The notes under the pieces were generated by a model. The model was not told where the DNA came from. It ran no database searches and was given only the letters and a program-made list of their open reading frames with translations. From an uncultured Prevotellaceae bacterium (lineage in GTDB: Bacteria > Bacteroidota > Bacteroidia > Bacteroidales > Bacteroidaceae): a stretch of 52,742 nucleotides of DNA. The position numbers and the translations under genes were made by a program. Shown one piece after another: positions 23,847 through 32,574 of the stretch. The stretch's first letter is position 1. Every line of letters starts with the position of its first letter. The stretch is from positions 1 through 52,742 of the forward strand of contig ONHN01000013.1 of the NCBI GenBank assembly GCA_900317635.1, in the 5' to 3' direction.

Positions 23847-24458
23847 ATGTTTACGCTATACTCTAAGGGCAATTCTCCGCGACAGATTGAGCGTGTAGTG
23901 CGCTTGCTGGAAGACGGCGGCGTCATCATCCTGCCAACCGACACGGTCTATGCCTACTGCTGTCATGCCTTGAAGGAGCGCGCTGTTGAACGCATTTGCA
24001 AACTGCGCAACATCGATCCGCGCCAGCATCCGCTAAGCATCCTTTGCTCCGACCTCTCGCAGGTGAGCGATTTCTGTCGCATCAGCAATGCGGCGTTCAA
24101 ATTCCTTCGCCGCAACCTCCCCGGTGCCTTTACGTTCATCCTGCCCGCCACGGGGCGTCTGCCCAAAGCTTTCCACGCAGGTTCGCGCCGCGAAGTAGGC
24201 ATCCGCATGCCCAAAAACCAAATTCTTCGCGAAATCATCGAATCACTTGGTGCTCCCCTCATGACGGCCTCGTTGCCTATAGAAGACCGAGAACCAGAGT
24301 GCCGCTTGGTGCCCGAATTGGTGGAAGAGGAATACGGTGGGCAGGTTGACCTCGTCGTTGACGGGGGCGAAGGGCACGAAGGCCATTCCACCATCGTCAG
24401 CTGCATTGCCGATGAGCCAGAAGTACTGCGCGAAGGCGATGGAGAACTGCAGTATTGA
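23847..24458 (+). CDS. yciO: YciO-type YrdC/Sua5 family protein
   Basis: 203 residues, a second YrdC-domain protein in this window. GGVIILPTDTVYAYCCHA marks the fold. The region after the core lysine reads RNIDPRQHPLSILCSDLSQV, like E. coli YciO, where the TsaC K-x-R-x3-K pattern is not kept, and the downstream LPGAFTFILPATG also follows YciO. YciO is reported to bind RNA and to have at most weak threonylcarbamoyl-AMP synthase activity; its cellular role is unsettled. No Sua5 domain. It lies 25 bp before a lipoprotein gene, but functional linkage is not evident. Confidence 0.86.
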   Translation: MFTLYSKGNSPRQIERVVRLLEDGGVIILPTDTVYAYCCHALKERAVERICKLRNIDPRQHPLSILCSDLSQVSDFCRISNAAFKFLRRNLPGAFTFILPATGRLPKAFHAGSRREVGIRMPKNQILREIIESLGAPLMTASLPIEDREPECRLVPELVEEEYGGQVDLVVDGGEGHEGHSTIVSCIADEPEVLREGDGELQY

Positions 24459-24483
24459 TAACAGATAACTAAAGTTTAAGAAA

Positions 24484-24972
24484 ATGAATAAAGTTAAGCT
24501 ATTGATGCTTTTTATCGTCGCCTTTTCCCTTGTTAGCTGCGGCGACGAAGAAGACTATAAGTCGAACCCGCCAAAGTTTGCCGACATAACTTTTCGCGCC
24601 TTAAACGGAAGCAGCGAGCTGAAGGCGGGCGAGCCGTTCGTGGCTACGGCAGAGCAATCGCAGAAAGGCACGTGGCTCATCACAACCGACTACTCGTGGG
24701 AGACGGCTCCCGCCGAGGGCGTAACGCACAAGTACGTGCCTTCGCTCAACTACGGGCTTAATAGCTCCAATCCCTCCGACACCCTCGTTGTTTCCACGCC
24801 TGGGGTCTATACCCTGACCTTCCATGCTTATTATCGCACGGCTGGCCAGCGCGGACTCAGCGAGACCTTGCAAGAGTCACTGCCCGACTACGGCACGGTG
24901 AAGTATGAAGTCTTTGGTGCCGCCGTGTTCCATTATGAAGTAACGGCCACAAAACGCTTCACGGTGAAGTAA
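24484..24972 (+). CDS. Hypothetical lipoprotein
   Basis: 162 residues. Signal peptide with lipobox LVSC (Cys19), followed by GDEED, an acidic pattern compatible with surface export in this phylum. The mature part has beta-rich, PKD- or Ig-like rhythm (GVYTLTFHAYYRTAG; AAVFHYEVTATKRF). No catalytic motif. Not recognised as a named family. It sits 36 bp before a sulfatase gene with a signal peptide, so the two could be co-transcribed, but a heptamer-like sequence lies between. Confidence 0.75.
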   Translation: MNKVKLLMLFIVAFSLVSCGDEEDYKSNPPKFADITFRALNGSSELKAGEPFVATAEQSQKGTWLITTDYSWETAPAEGVTHKYVPSLNYGLNSSNPSDTLVVSTPGVYTLTFHAYYRTAGQRGLSETLQESLPDYGTVKYEVFGAAVFHYEVTATKRFTVK

Positions 24973-24977
24973 TTTTT

Positions 24978-25014
24978 CAGTTAACGACTGACAAGTTTGG
25001 CTATGCCTATGAAG
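24978..25014 (+). repeat. Diverged heptamer-element core overlapping a start codon
   Basis: GTTAACGACTGACAAGTT, then TGGCTATGCC and TATGAAG. This lines up with the element core seen elsewhere (AAGTAGGGCTACGCCGACG, AAG). The start ATGAAG of the sulfatase gene (25009) lies at the position of GACGAAG in the core. Confidence 0.5.
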
Positions 25015-26526
25015 TGTTCGCTCCCTGCCCTGGCAACGCTATTGGTTGTGCCTGCTGTAGCGCAGACAACTTCGCCCCGTCCCAACATTGTCTTCATTAT
25101 GTGCGATGATATGGGCTACGGCGACTTGGCTTGCTATGGTCAGCACTATATTGCCACGCCCAACATCGACCGCCTCGCCTCCGAGGGCATGCGTTTCACG
25201 CAGGCATACGCTGGTAGCCCCGTCTCAGCCCCCTCGCGCGCCACGTTTATGACAGGCCAACACAGCGGCCACACCCATGTGCGCGGCAATCGCGAATACT
25301 GGCGCTCGGCTCCGCGCGTGCGTTATGGCATTTGCGAAGATTATGGCATCGTCGGCCAAGAGCCTTACGATACGGCTCATGTCGTCCTGCCCGAGATATT
25401 CAGTCGCGAAGGCTACCGCGTCGGTATGTTCGGCAAGTGGGCGGGCGGCTACGAAGGTTCCGTCAGTACGCCCGACAAACGCGGTGTCTCCGAATTCTTT
25501 GGCTACATCTGTCAGTTTCAGGCTCACCTCTATTTCCCCAATTTCCTCAATAGGTATTATCCCCACATGGGCGATACAGCCGTGACGCGCGTCGTGCTGC
25601 AGGACAACGTGCAACACGCTATGTACGGACCCGACTACGACCAACGCACGCAGTACTCAGCTGACATTATTCATCGTGAGGCTCTCTCCTGGCTCGACCG
25701 CCAAGAGGCCGACAAACCTTTCTTTGGCATCTTCACCTATACTTTGCCTCATGCCGAACTTCGTCAGCCCGAGGACTCCCTGCTTCAGCATTACAGGCAC
25801 GTCTTTACTGAAGAGAAAACGTTTCGTGGCAACGAAGCTTCGCGCTACAATCCCACGACGTGTGCCCATGCACAGTTTGCGGCTATGATTACGCGCCTTG
25901 ATGTGCAAGTGGGGGAGATAATGGCCAAGCTGGAGGAGCGGGGATTGGCGGACAACACCCTCCTTATCTTCACCTCCGACAATGGTCCGCACGAAGAGGG
26001 TGGGGCAGACCCCAGCTTCTTCAATCGCGACGGCTTGTTGCGGGGTCTAAAACGCAGCACCTACGAGGGCGGCATCCGCATTCCGTTCATTGTGCGTTGG
26101 CCAGGGCGCGTGGCAGCTGGCCAGACTTCCGACCTCCCCTTTGCCTTCTACGATCTGATGCCCACGCTCTGCGATGCTGCTCGTATTCGCCACTACGATC
26201 GGCGTTACCGCAATCCGCGTTTGGGGAAAGCCGACCACTTCGACGGCCTCTCCATCCTGCCCACGCTCACGGGCAAAGGCAAGCAAAAGAAGCACAAGTA
26301 TCTCTATTGGGAGTTCAGCGAAACGGACATGCTGGCCGTGCGCGAAGGCGATTGGAAACTCGTGGTGAAGAAGGGCCAACCACGGCTCTACAATCTTGCT
26401 ATCGACCTGCACGAAGACCACGACCTCGCCGCCCTTCACCCCGACGTAGTCCGTCGCCTTGTTTCCTACATCTACGCCCAGCACACCGAGCATCCCCTAT
26501 TCCCCGTCACACTGCCGCAAAAGTGA
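25009..26526 (+). CDS. Secreted type I sulfatase (arylsulfatase family), Ser-type
   Basis: 505 residues from ATG 25009, which opens a clear Sec signal peptide ending AVAQ (about residue 19). The ATG at 25003 and TTG at 24997 are alternatives. Sulfatase N-terminal domain: FIMCDDMGYGDL has the metal-binding Asp33/Asp34. The formylglycine motif reads S-A-P-S-R at residues 73-77, i.e. a serine precursor that needs a radical-SAM anSME maturase, not FGE. Further landmarks: FTSDNGPHEEGG (metal-binding Asp-Asn) and KRSTYEGGIRIPFIVRWPG. It acts in the periplasm or outside on sulfated glycans, in keeping with mucin or glycosaminoglycan use. No maturase gene lies nearby. Confidence 0.9.
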   Translation: MKCSLPALATLLVVPAVAQTTSPRPNIVFIMCDDMGYGDLACYGQHYIATPNIDRLASEGMRFTQAYAGSPVSAPSRATFMTGQHSGHTHVRGNREYWRSAPRVRYGICEDYGIVGQEPYDTAHVVLPEIFSREGYRVGMFGKWAGGYEGSVSTPDKRGVSEFFGYICQFQAHLYFPNFLNRYYPHMGDTAVTRVVLQDNVQHAMYGPDYDQRTQYSADIIHREALSWLDRQEADKPFFGIFTYTLPHAELRQPEDSLLQHYRHVFTEEKTFRGNEASRYNPTTCAHAQFAAMITRLDVQVGEIMAKLEERGLADNTLLIFTSDNGPHEEGGADPSFFNRDGLLRGLKRSTYEGGIRIPFIVRWPGRVAAGQTSDLPFAFYDLMPTLCDAARIRHYDRRYRNPRLGKADHFDGLSILPTLTGKGKQKKHKYLYWEFSETDMLAVREGDWKLVVKKGQPRLYNLAIDLHEDHDLAALHPDVVRRLVSYIYAQHTEHPLFPVTLPQK

Positions 26527-26608
26527 CAGGCGAAAAGGCTTAAGGCCCCTCGCGCCATACACTCCCGCCTTTGGCAACTATATTACTAACACATAAATGT
26601 TCATTAAT

Positions 26609-27622
26609 ATGAAGAGATTTGTTACCTCCTTGCTGCTTGCCAGTCTAATGATGCCGACGATGCAGGCACAAATGATTTACGATGTCAACGGCGATGGGCA
26701 AGTCAATGGTAGCGACATCGCTACGTTGGCAGGCATTATCCTTCAAAGTCATCAAACCACGCTAACGTCTACAAGCCAGGAGGGGGTTTATTCCGATGGC
26801 ACGTTCCGCTATTCTGTCTCTGATGCTTCGAGGCATGCAGTGACCTTGCTTTCCGTTGAAGATAAATCGTCTTTGACACAGGCTGCTATCCCTACCTTCG
26901 TTACGATCGATAACAGCCAATATGTCGTCACGCGCATTGAGGAATATGCGTTTCAGGAATGCTTAGCGCTCACAAGCATCACCATTCCTAATTCCGTAAC
27001 GAGTATTGGTAAGTGGGCGTTCTCCTACTGCTCAGCCCTAACGAGTGTAGAGATACCTCTTGCTGTCAAAAGCATAGAGGAAGGGACGTTTAGTGGTTGC
27101 ACAGGCCTGACGAGCCTCTCTATTCCTAATTCCGTCACCAGCATCGGCGACTATGCTTTCACTAAGTGCTCAAACCTGACAAGCATTACCATTCCTAATT
27201 CTGTTACGAGCATCGGAGCAAGCGCGTTCTCTCAGTGCACAGGTCTGATAAACATTACTTTGTCTAATTCCCTTGCCACCATCGGGATATGGGCATTCTA
27301 CGGCTGCACAGCTCTGACGAGCCTTACTTTCCCCAATACCGTTACGACCATAGGCGACTATGCGTTCTATTATTGTCCATCGCTTGCGAGCATCACTCTT
27401 TCGAAATCCATTACAAGCATCGGGCAGAGTGCGTTTGCTGAATGTGTAGCACTAACGAGCGTGACAGCCCTGCGTACTAACCCAACTGCGTATAATTGCG
27501 CCAGCTCGGCACTCTCAAATACCGCTTCTGCCACCCTCCACGTTCCCACAGGATGCACAAATGCCTATAAGAATAGTGCGCCGTGGAGTTCGTTTGGTAC
27601 CATTGTCGAAGATGCTGAGTAG
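26609..27622 (+). CDS. Secreted BspA-type leucine-rich repeat protein with dockerin-like N-terminus
   Basis: 337 residues from ATG 26609 (an ATG four codons upstream at 26597 is possible). Signal peptide ending MQAQ. Next comes VNGDGQVNGSDIATLAGII, one EF-hand-like calcium loop followed by a helix, as in a half dockerin. From about residue 100, seven 23-residue LRR_5 repeats of the form LTSITIPNSVTSIG..AF..C run in series, then a cap ending WSSFGTIVEDAE. Such proteins of oral and gut Bacteroidales bind host matrix, other bacteria or glycans. The gene is visibly richer in AT-ended codons than its neighbours, which fits transfer. The stop TAG lies in GAGTAGCG, close to the AGTTGCG heptamer type, and a heptamer element follows. 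Confidence 0.87.
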   Translation: MKRFVTSLLLASLMMPTMQAQMIYDVNGDGQVNGSDIATLAGIILQSHQTTLTSTSQEGVYSDGTFRYSVSDASRHAVTLLSVEDKSSLTQAAIPTFVTIDNSQYVVTRIEEYAFQECLALTSITIPNSVTSIGKWAFSYCSALTSVEIPLAVKSIEEGTFSGCTGLTSLSIPNSVTSIGDYAFTKCSNLTSITIPNSVTSIGASAFSQCTGLINITLSNSLATIGIWAFYGCTALTSLTFPNTVTTIGDYAFYYCPSLASITLSKSITSIGQSAFAECVALTSVTALRTNPTAYNCASSALSNTASATLHVPTGCTNAYKNSAPWSSFGTIVEDAE

Positions 27623-27630
27623 CGAGAGAA

Positions 27631-27710
27631 GTTAGCGAGTGACAAGTGACGAGTTGCGACTGCGCGTGTCTTCGGCGTAGCCCAACTCGTCACTCGTCAC
27701 TTAATACTAG
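27631..27710. repeat. Heptamer composite element between convergent genes
   Basis: Forward units AGTGACA, AGTGACG, AGTTGCG; core GCGTGTCTTCGGCGTAGCCC; reverse units CTCGTCA, CTCGTCA, CTTAATA. It lies between the ends of two convergent genes, where its hairpin could stop transcription from both sides. Confidence 0.8.
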
Positions 27711-27712
27711 TT

Positions 27713-29800
27713 CTATAGCCTCACCTCTACGCCGAAGAGGGCGAAGAAGCGGGGTTGAGGCACGTTTGCTATGTCGTAGTAGCGCGTGGCAGTGAGGTTC
27801 TGCAGGTCGGCAAAAGCCGTCCAATGTTTGGCACGCCACGTGAGTTTGCAGTCCAACACGGCATGTGTACCGTAAGGACGAAGCTCGCCCGTACTTTTGC
27901 CATCGGCATAGAGGAGGTAGTTACCCTCGCGTTGCCATAGGCGTAAGGACCAAGTGGCACCGAGCCGACTAACGATGCGGTGAGAGAGCGAGGCCGTCAG
28001 TTTATGAGGAAGGTACTCAAGGGCATAATTGCTCTTATAAATATGCGAGAGGTCGCCACGTCGATGTTGATAGAGAAAAGCGTATTGCAGTTTCAGCGTT
28101 TCAATAGGCTGACGACTTCCCAAAAGCTGCTGCAGTGATATATTTGCATCGAGCGAGGCACCATAGTTATCAAGGCTGAACTGCGTGGCGTGGAAGACAT
28201 TGTCGGGGGCATACATCGCCCAGTCTATCATGTCCGTGGCGCGGCTGTAGAAAAGCCGCGCCGAAAGGTTGAAGCCCATGCGAGTATAGCTGGCACCTAT
28301 GCGTAACGCACTATTCTTTTCAGGCCGTAAAGACGTGTTGCCCTCCTGCGTAGGACTTTTATAGTAGAGGTCGGTAAATGTTGGTAGGCGCAGGGCTTTG
28401 TTGTATGAAGCATAGAGTGCCCAGCCTGGGCGGGGTGTCCACTTCAGGTGCAGAGCGGGGTAGAGGCTGAAGCCACGGCCAAAGAGCGAGTTGTGTTGCA
28501 CTAGCAAGCGTGCGTCAACTTTCAGGTTGCGCCACGTCAGTTCGTCGCTAAGCGTGAAACTGATGTTTTCCCGCGAGATGCGTTTGGTGTAGAAGATAGC
28601 GTCCTGCCCCGCCACGCGCTGCCACTGCGCCGTATCAACCGCTCGCCCTAAGTTGCTACTGCGTAAATCCTCAAACCGCATTTCGGCCGAGAGTGCTAAG
28701 AACTGACTGACGGTGCCCGTCCGCAGAGCCGCCGTAGCACGTAGAGCCGCATCGTAGTTGTCGGCGAGGTTGAAGTTTTCGGCCGTATGCGTGTGACGTA
28801 TCAGTTGGAAATGATCGATGTTTCGTGTCCACGAAAACTCGGACATTAAGCTCACGCGCCCTTTGCTGCGGCCACGAAGGCCTACAAAAATGCGCTTCGT
28901 CGCCTCCCATTGGTCTGGGTAGGCAGCTGAGTAAAATGTATTGGCTCCGAAATCTGTGAGCGTAGTGCCCGCCATAGCGTCGAGCGCAAAGTCCGATGCA
29001 TCCCATGCGCCCTGCCAGAAAAAACGTCCACCGCGTAGGTCGCTATTGAGCGTAGCACCATCGCTGCGGCGGTAGGAGGCCGAAAGAGATGTTCCTAAGG
29101 AATGCTGAGCTAAAGCCCCTGCACCACGAAGTTCAGAGAGGAAAGTTCCGTAGCTGCCCCCTTGTACATTGAGGGTAAGGTTGGGCGAAGAAGAAAGCGG
29201 ACGCTGCGTGACGATGTTCACGGCTCCGCTGAAAGCACCTGTGCCAAAAAGGGCACTGGCTGCGCCTTCCACGATTTCGATGAAGGCAATGTCGGAAAGA
29301 TTCACGGGAAAGTCGGCTGCGTTGTGTCCCGTCTGCGCGTTCTGTAACGGAAAACCATTGAGGAAGAAGGCCACTTGGTCTGACGTGCCGCCGTCAATGC
29401 TGATGTCCGTTTGTGTGCCCATAGGGCCGCGCTGACGGACATCGATGCCGGCTACAAGTTTCAAGGCATCGTTCACACTCGTGACACCAGCCTGCTCAAG
29501 GTCGCTACGCGAGAGGCGCTTCGCCTGCAGGGCTGGCATGTCCGCAAGACGCGTTGCCGCTCGCAAGGCCGTCACCTCCGCCTCGCCCACGTTGACGGTG
29601 TCCGATGCTGTAGGCACATACTGTTGCGGCAACGACAAACTCCCTTGCGCAAGGCAAGGTGCCGCCGCCAGCAGCGTTGCCACAGACAGCACACCAATCG
29701 TCACTTCCTTCCCCAACACGCTGAAAAGGGCATAGCCTTTGCGCGTGAAATGGTTGAAGCGAAGTGCACGGGGCTTCTGTTGGAATGATGATTTGTACAT
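27713..29800 (-). CDS. TonB-dependent outer-membrane receptor with extended signal sequence
   Basis: 695 residues. A plug domain (about 75-190; DALKLVAGIDVRQRG and VEGAASALFGTGAFSGAVNI) is followed by a 22-strand-type barrel ending in an aromatic residue pattern FFALFGVEVRL. Receptors of this kind import vitamin B12, haem or siderophores with energy from TonB-ExbBD. No N-terminal carboxypeptidase-regulatory domain and no SusD partner, so it is not a SusC glycan importer. The first ~35 residues carry a conserved-looking block, FTRKGYALFSVLGKEVTIGV, before the hydrophobic core of the signal peptide, a pattern I associate with some Bacteroidales TonB receptors. No B12 riboswitch is seen upstream; only a lone TACTTTTG (29875-29868) marks a possible promoter. 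Confidence 0.9.
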   Translation of the reverse strand: MYKSSFQQKPRALRFNHFTRKGYALFSVLGKEVTIGVLSVATLLAAAPCLAQGSLSLPQQYVPTASDTVNVGEAEVTALRAATRLADMPALQAKRLSRSDLEQAGVTSVNDALKLVAGIDVRQRGPMGTQTDISIDGGTSDQVAFFLNGFPLQNAQTGHNAADFPVNLSDIAFIEIVEGAASALFGTGAFSGAVNIVTQRPLSSSPNLTLNVQGGSYGTFLSELRGAGALAQHSLGTSLSASYRRSDGATLNSDLRGGRFFWQGAWDASDFALDAMAGTTLTDFGANTFYSAAYPDQWEATKRIFVGLRGRSKGRVSLMSEFSWTRNIDHFQLIRHTHTAENFNLADNYDAALRATAALRTGTVSQFLALSAEMRFEDLRSSNLGRAVDTAQWQRVAGQDAIFYTKRISRENISFTLSDELTWRNLKVDARLLVQHNSLFGRGFSLYPALHLKWTPRPGWALYASYNKALRLPTFTDLYYKSPTQEGNTSLRPEKNSALRIGASYTRMGFNLSARLFYSRATDMIDWAMYAPDNVFHATQFSLDNYGASLDANISLQQLLGSRQPIETLKLQYAFLYQHRRGDLSHIYKSNYALEYLPHKLTASLSHRIVSRLGATWSLRLWQREGNYLLYADGKSTGELRPYGTHAVLDCKLTWRAKHWTAFADLQNLTATRYYDIANVPQPRFFALFGVEVRL

Positions 29801-29968
29801 AATGGAAATTGTTTGTTATAAAGAAAAACGTGGCGATACCGCCATAAATTGCGCTTGCAATTAGGGGCAAAAGTACAAAAATCTTGCAATATCCCGCTAC
29901 GCTGCATCCACGAAAAAGCCACGAACGGCATAATGCCTACAGATTAACCCTATTTAAGGAAACAAAGT

Positions 29969-29999
29969 TTTGCATTCAGCACATAAATTTGTACTTTTG
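29969..29999 (+). promoter_or_regulatory. Promoter for the PBP1A gene
   Basis: TTTG (29969-29972), 19 bp, TACTTTTG (29992-29999), nearly a perfect phylum consensus. It leaves a leader of about 90 bases before the ATG at 30098. The remainder of the gap 29801-30097 shows no other feature. Confidence 0.8.
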
Positions 30000-30097
30000 C
30001 CGAGAATGTAGAAAACTTGCCATGAAAAGGCTTGTTTGCATACTTGAAGAAATGTCCGTTGCGCTCCTGGGCGCATGAGGATAAAAGCCAACCAACA

Positions 30098-32560
30098 ATG
30101 AGAAAGAAGTTCATCCGCGTCATGTGGGGCGCATTCGTTTTTACTTTCGGTCTGCTGTTTCTTGCCATTATAGCCATCGACCGTGGCTGGATAGGCTATA
30201 TGCCGCCGCTTGAAGACTTCCAAGCGCCAATTGACAAGATGTCGTCGCGCTTGTATAGTGCCGACGGCAAGTACATCGGTTCGTGGAGCGCAGGTAAGAA
30301 CAACGAGACTATTCCCTACGACAGCATCTCGCAAAATATGTTCCATGCCCTAATGGCCACCGAGGACGTCCGCTTCTACGACCACAATGGCATCGACGTT
30401 CGCGCCATTATACGTGCTATCGTCAAGCGCGGCATCTTAGGCCAGAAGTCGGCAGGTGGCGGTAGCACTATCACGCAGCAGCTGGCCAAACAAATGTATA
30501 GCGACGTGGCCCAAAACAGCATGGAGCGTTTGCTGCAAAAGCCTATTGAGTGGGTGATAGCCATCGAACTGGAGCGCCACTACACGAAGGAAGAAATCAT
30601 GACGCTCTACCTCAACTACTTCGACTTCCTTCACAACGCCGTGGGCGTGAAAGCCGCCTCGCGCGTCTATTTTAATAAGTCGGCCTCCGAGCTGACCGTT
30701 CCCGAAGCCGCGTTGCTGGCTGGTATGTGTAAGAACCCAGCCTACTTCAATCCGGTGCGCGAACCGCAGCGTTGTCGGGAGCGTCGCGACGTGGTGTTGG
30801 AGCAGATGGCCGACGCAGGCTTTATAAGCAAGGCCGAAGCAGAGTCGGCACAGGCCAAGCCCATAGAACTCGACTTTACACGCATTGAGCGCAAAGGCAG
30901 TCAGATGCCCTACCTGCACGAGTATCTTCGCTCTACGATGATGGCTAAGAAGCCTGAACGCAAGAAGTATAGTTCGCAACAGGCGTGGTATGAAGACTCG
31001 CTCGCATGGGCCACCGACCCGCTCTATGGCTGGTGCAACAAAAATCACAAGAGCGACGGCAAGCCCTACAGCCTATATACTGATGGCCTAAAGGTTTATA
31101 CAACCGTTGACACGCGCATGCAACGCTATGCCGAAGAAGCCGCTTTTCAGCACGTCGTGCGCTACCTGCAACCTATCTTCAACGGGCAGCGTGGTCATGG
31201 CGTGTTCCCGTACATCGGCGTGTCGAAAGCCACCATCAACCGCATCATCAATCGCGACATCGTCCGCTCCGACCGCTATAAGCGCATGAAGGCGGCGGGT
31301 GCATCCAACGACGAGATAAAACGCGCATTCCAAACAAAGGTGAAGATGAAAGTCTTTTCCTACACGGGCGACCGCGATGTTGTCATGTCGCCCATCGACA
31401 GCGTGCTCTACTACAAGAGTTTCCTGCGCACCTCTCTTGTCTCTATCGACCCTATGACGGGCTACGTGAAGGCCTACGTCGGCGGTCTTGACTACGACCA
31501 TTTCCAATACGACATGGGCATGAACGGCCGTCGTCAAGTGGGTTCAACAATGAAACCGCTGGTCTATAGCCTCGCTATGGAGGACGGCCTGACGCCCGAC
31601 TATCGCGTGAAGAACGTACAACGCAACTACGGCGGTTGGTCGCCAAAGAATGGTTCGAAAGCGGCCTATGGTGCTATGATGCCTTTGCGCTGGGGCTTGA
31701 TGACGTCGAACAACTGGATAACGGCGGGCATCATGTCGCAAGTCGATCCAACGGGTCGCCGTCTGGAGCGTTTGCTGAAAGACGTCGGCGTGGCCAACTA
31801 CGACGTGAAGCCCTCCATGGTGCTTTGCCTGGGGCCTTGCGAAATCACGGCGTGCGAAATGGCCAGTGCCTACACCATGTTTGCCAATCGCGGCATACAT
31901 AGTGCCCCCATCCTCGTATCACGCATTGAAGATGCCAACGGCAATATCTTGGCCGAGTTTAAGCCGCGCCAGAACGAAGTCATTAGCGATCTGAGTGCCC
32001 ACGAAATGCTCGAAATGATGCAGGGAGTAGTCAACGGCGGTACGGCGCGCCGCGTGCGGGGCATCGTGCCCAATGCAGGCCCTATCGCCGCCAAAACGGG
32101 CACGACCAACAACAATGCCGATGCCTGGTTCGTTGGGGTGGTGCCCAAACTCGTCACGGTGTGCTGGGTGGGCGGTGTCGATCGCGATATCCACTTTGCC
32201 TCTACCAGCATCGGTCAGGGTGCCGCCGCCGCTTTGCCCATTTGGGGTTACTACATGCGCAAAGTCATGGCCGACCCCACGCTGAGCTATAGTTCGCAAG
32301 ACAAATTCCCTGAATATGAAGACGACGTCGTTGGCAACGAGGTTTACAACAACTATAGCTCCGCGCCGCTCGCACCACGTCGCCAGCGCCCCGACGCACA
32401 GGTGGTGAGTCGTGTCAGCGTCTCGAAAGCGAAAGAAGAAGGTAGTGACGCTGCCGCCATTTCGCACGAGGGCGCGCCGCCAGCCAAGACAGAAAGCACA
32501 GAAAGCCCGCGTCCTGCGGCGGTGAAACCTTCCGAGACGGGCGAAAAACTCTTCGATTAA
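30098..32560 (+). CDS. mrcA: Penicillin-binding protein 1A (bifunctional peptidoglycan synthase)
   Basis: 820 residues from ATG 30098; the in-frame ATG at 30032 would add 22 polar residues before the membrane anchor. One N-terminal helix (about 12-28) anchors it in the inner membrane. GT51 transglycosylase: MATEDVRFYDHNGID with catalytic Glu89, and GGGSTITQQLAKQMY. Transpeptidase: GSTMKP with nucleophile Ser483 and Lys486, SNN in MTSNNWITAG, and KTGTT at 666. It polymerises lipid II and cross-links stem peptides in the periplasm. The tail (residues ~745-820) is low-complexity and Pro/Ala/Glu-rich. kdsB starts 14 bp downstream, so the two envelope genes are probably co-transcribed. Confidence 0.95.
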   Translation: MRKKFIRVMWGAFVFTFGLLFLAIIAIDRGWIGYMPPLEDFQAPIDKMSSRLYSADGKYIGSWSAGKNNETIPYDSISQNMFHALMATEDVRFYDHNGIDVRAIIRAIVKRGILGQKSAGGGSTITQQLAKQMYSDVAQNSMERLLQKPIEWVIAIELERHYTKEEIMTLYLNYFDFLHNAVGVKAASRVYFNKSASELTVPEAALLAGMCKNPAYFNPVREPQRCRERRDVVLEQMADAGFISKAEAESAQAKPIELDFTRIERKGSQMPYLHEYLRSTMMAKKPERKKYSSQQAWYEDSLAWATDPLYGWCNKNHKSDGKPYSLYTDGLKVYTTVDTRMQRYAEEAAFQHVVRYLQPIFNGQRGHGVFPYIGVSKATINRIINRDIVRSDRYKRMKAAGASNDEIKRAFQTKVKMKVFSYTGDRDVVMSPIDSVLYYKSFLRTSLVSIDPMTGYVKAYVGGLDYDHFQYDMGMNGRRQVGSTMKPLVYSLAMEDGLTPDYRVKNVQRNYGGWSPKNGSKAAYGAMMPLRWGLMTSNNWITAGIMSQVDPTGRRLERLLKDVGVANYDVKPSMVLCLGPCEITACEMASAYTMFANRGIHSAPILVSRIEDANGNILAEFKPRQNEVISDLSAHEMLEMMQGVVNGGTARRVRGIVPNAGPIAAKTGTTNNNADAWFVGVVPKLVTVCWVGGVDRDIHFASTSIGQGAAAALPIWGYYMRKVMADPTLSYSSQDKFPEYEDDVVGNEVYNNYSSAPLAPRRQRPDAQVVSRVSVSKAKEEGSDAAAISHEGAPPAKTESTESPRPAAVKPSETGEKLFD

Positions 32561-32574
32561 CACGTTGTACATCA

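Noticed and set aside
29801-30097. Cobalamin riboswitch upstream of the TonB receptor
   Set aside because: No B12-box-like GCCACTG and too little conserved structure in the 297-bp gap.
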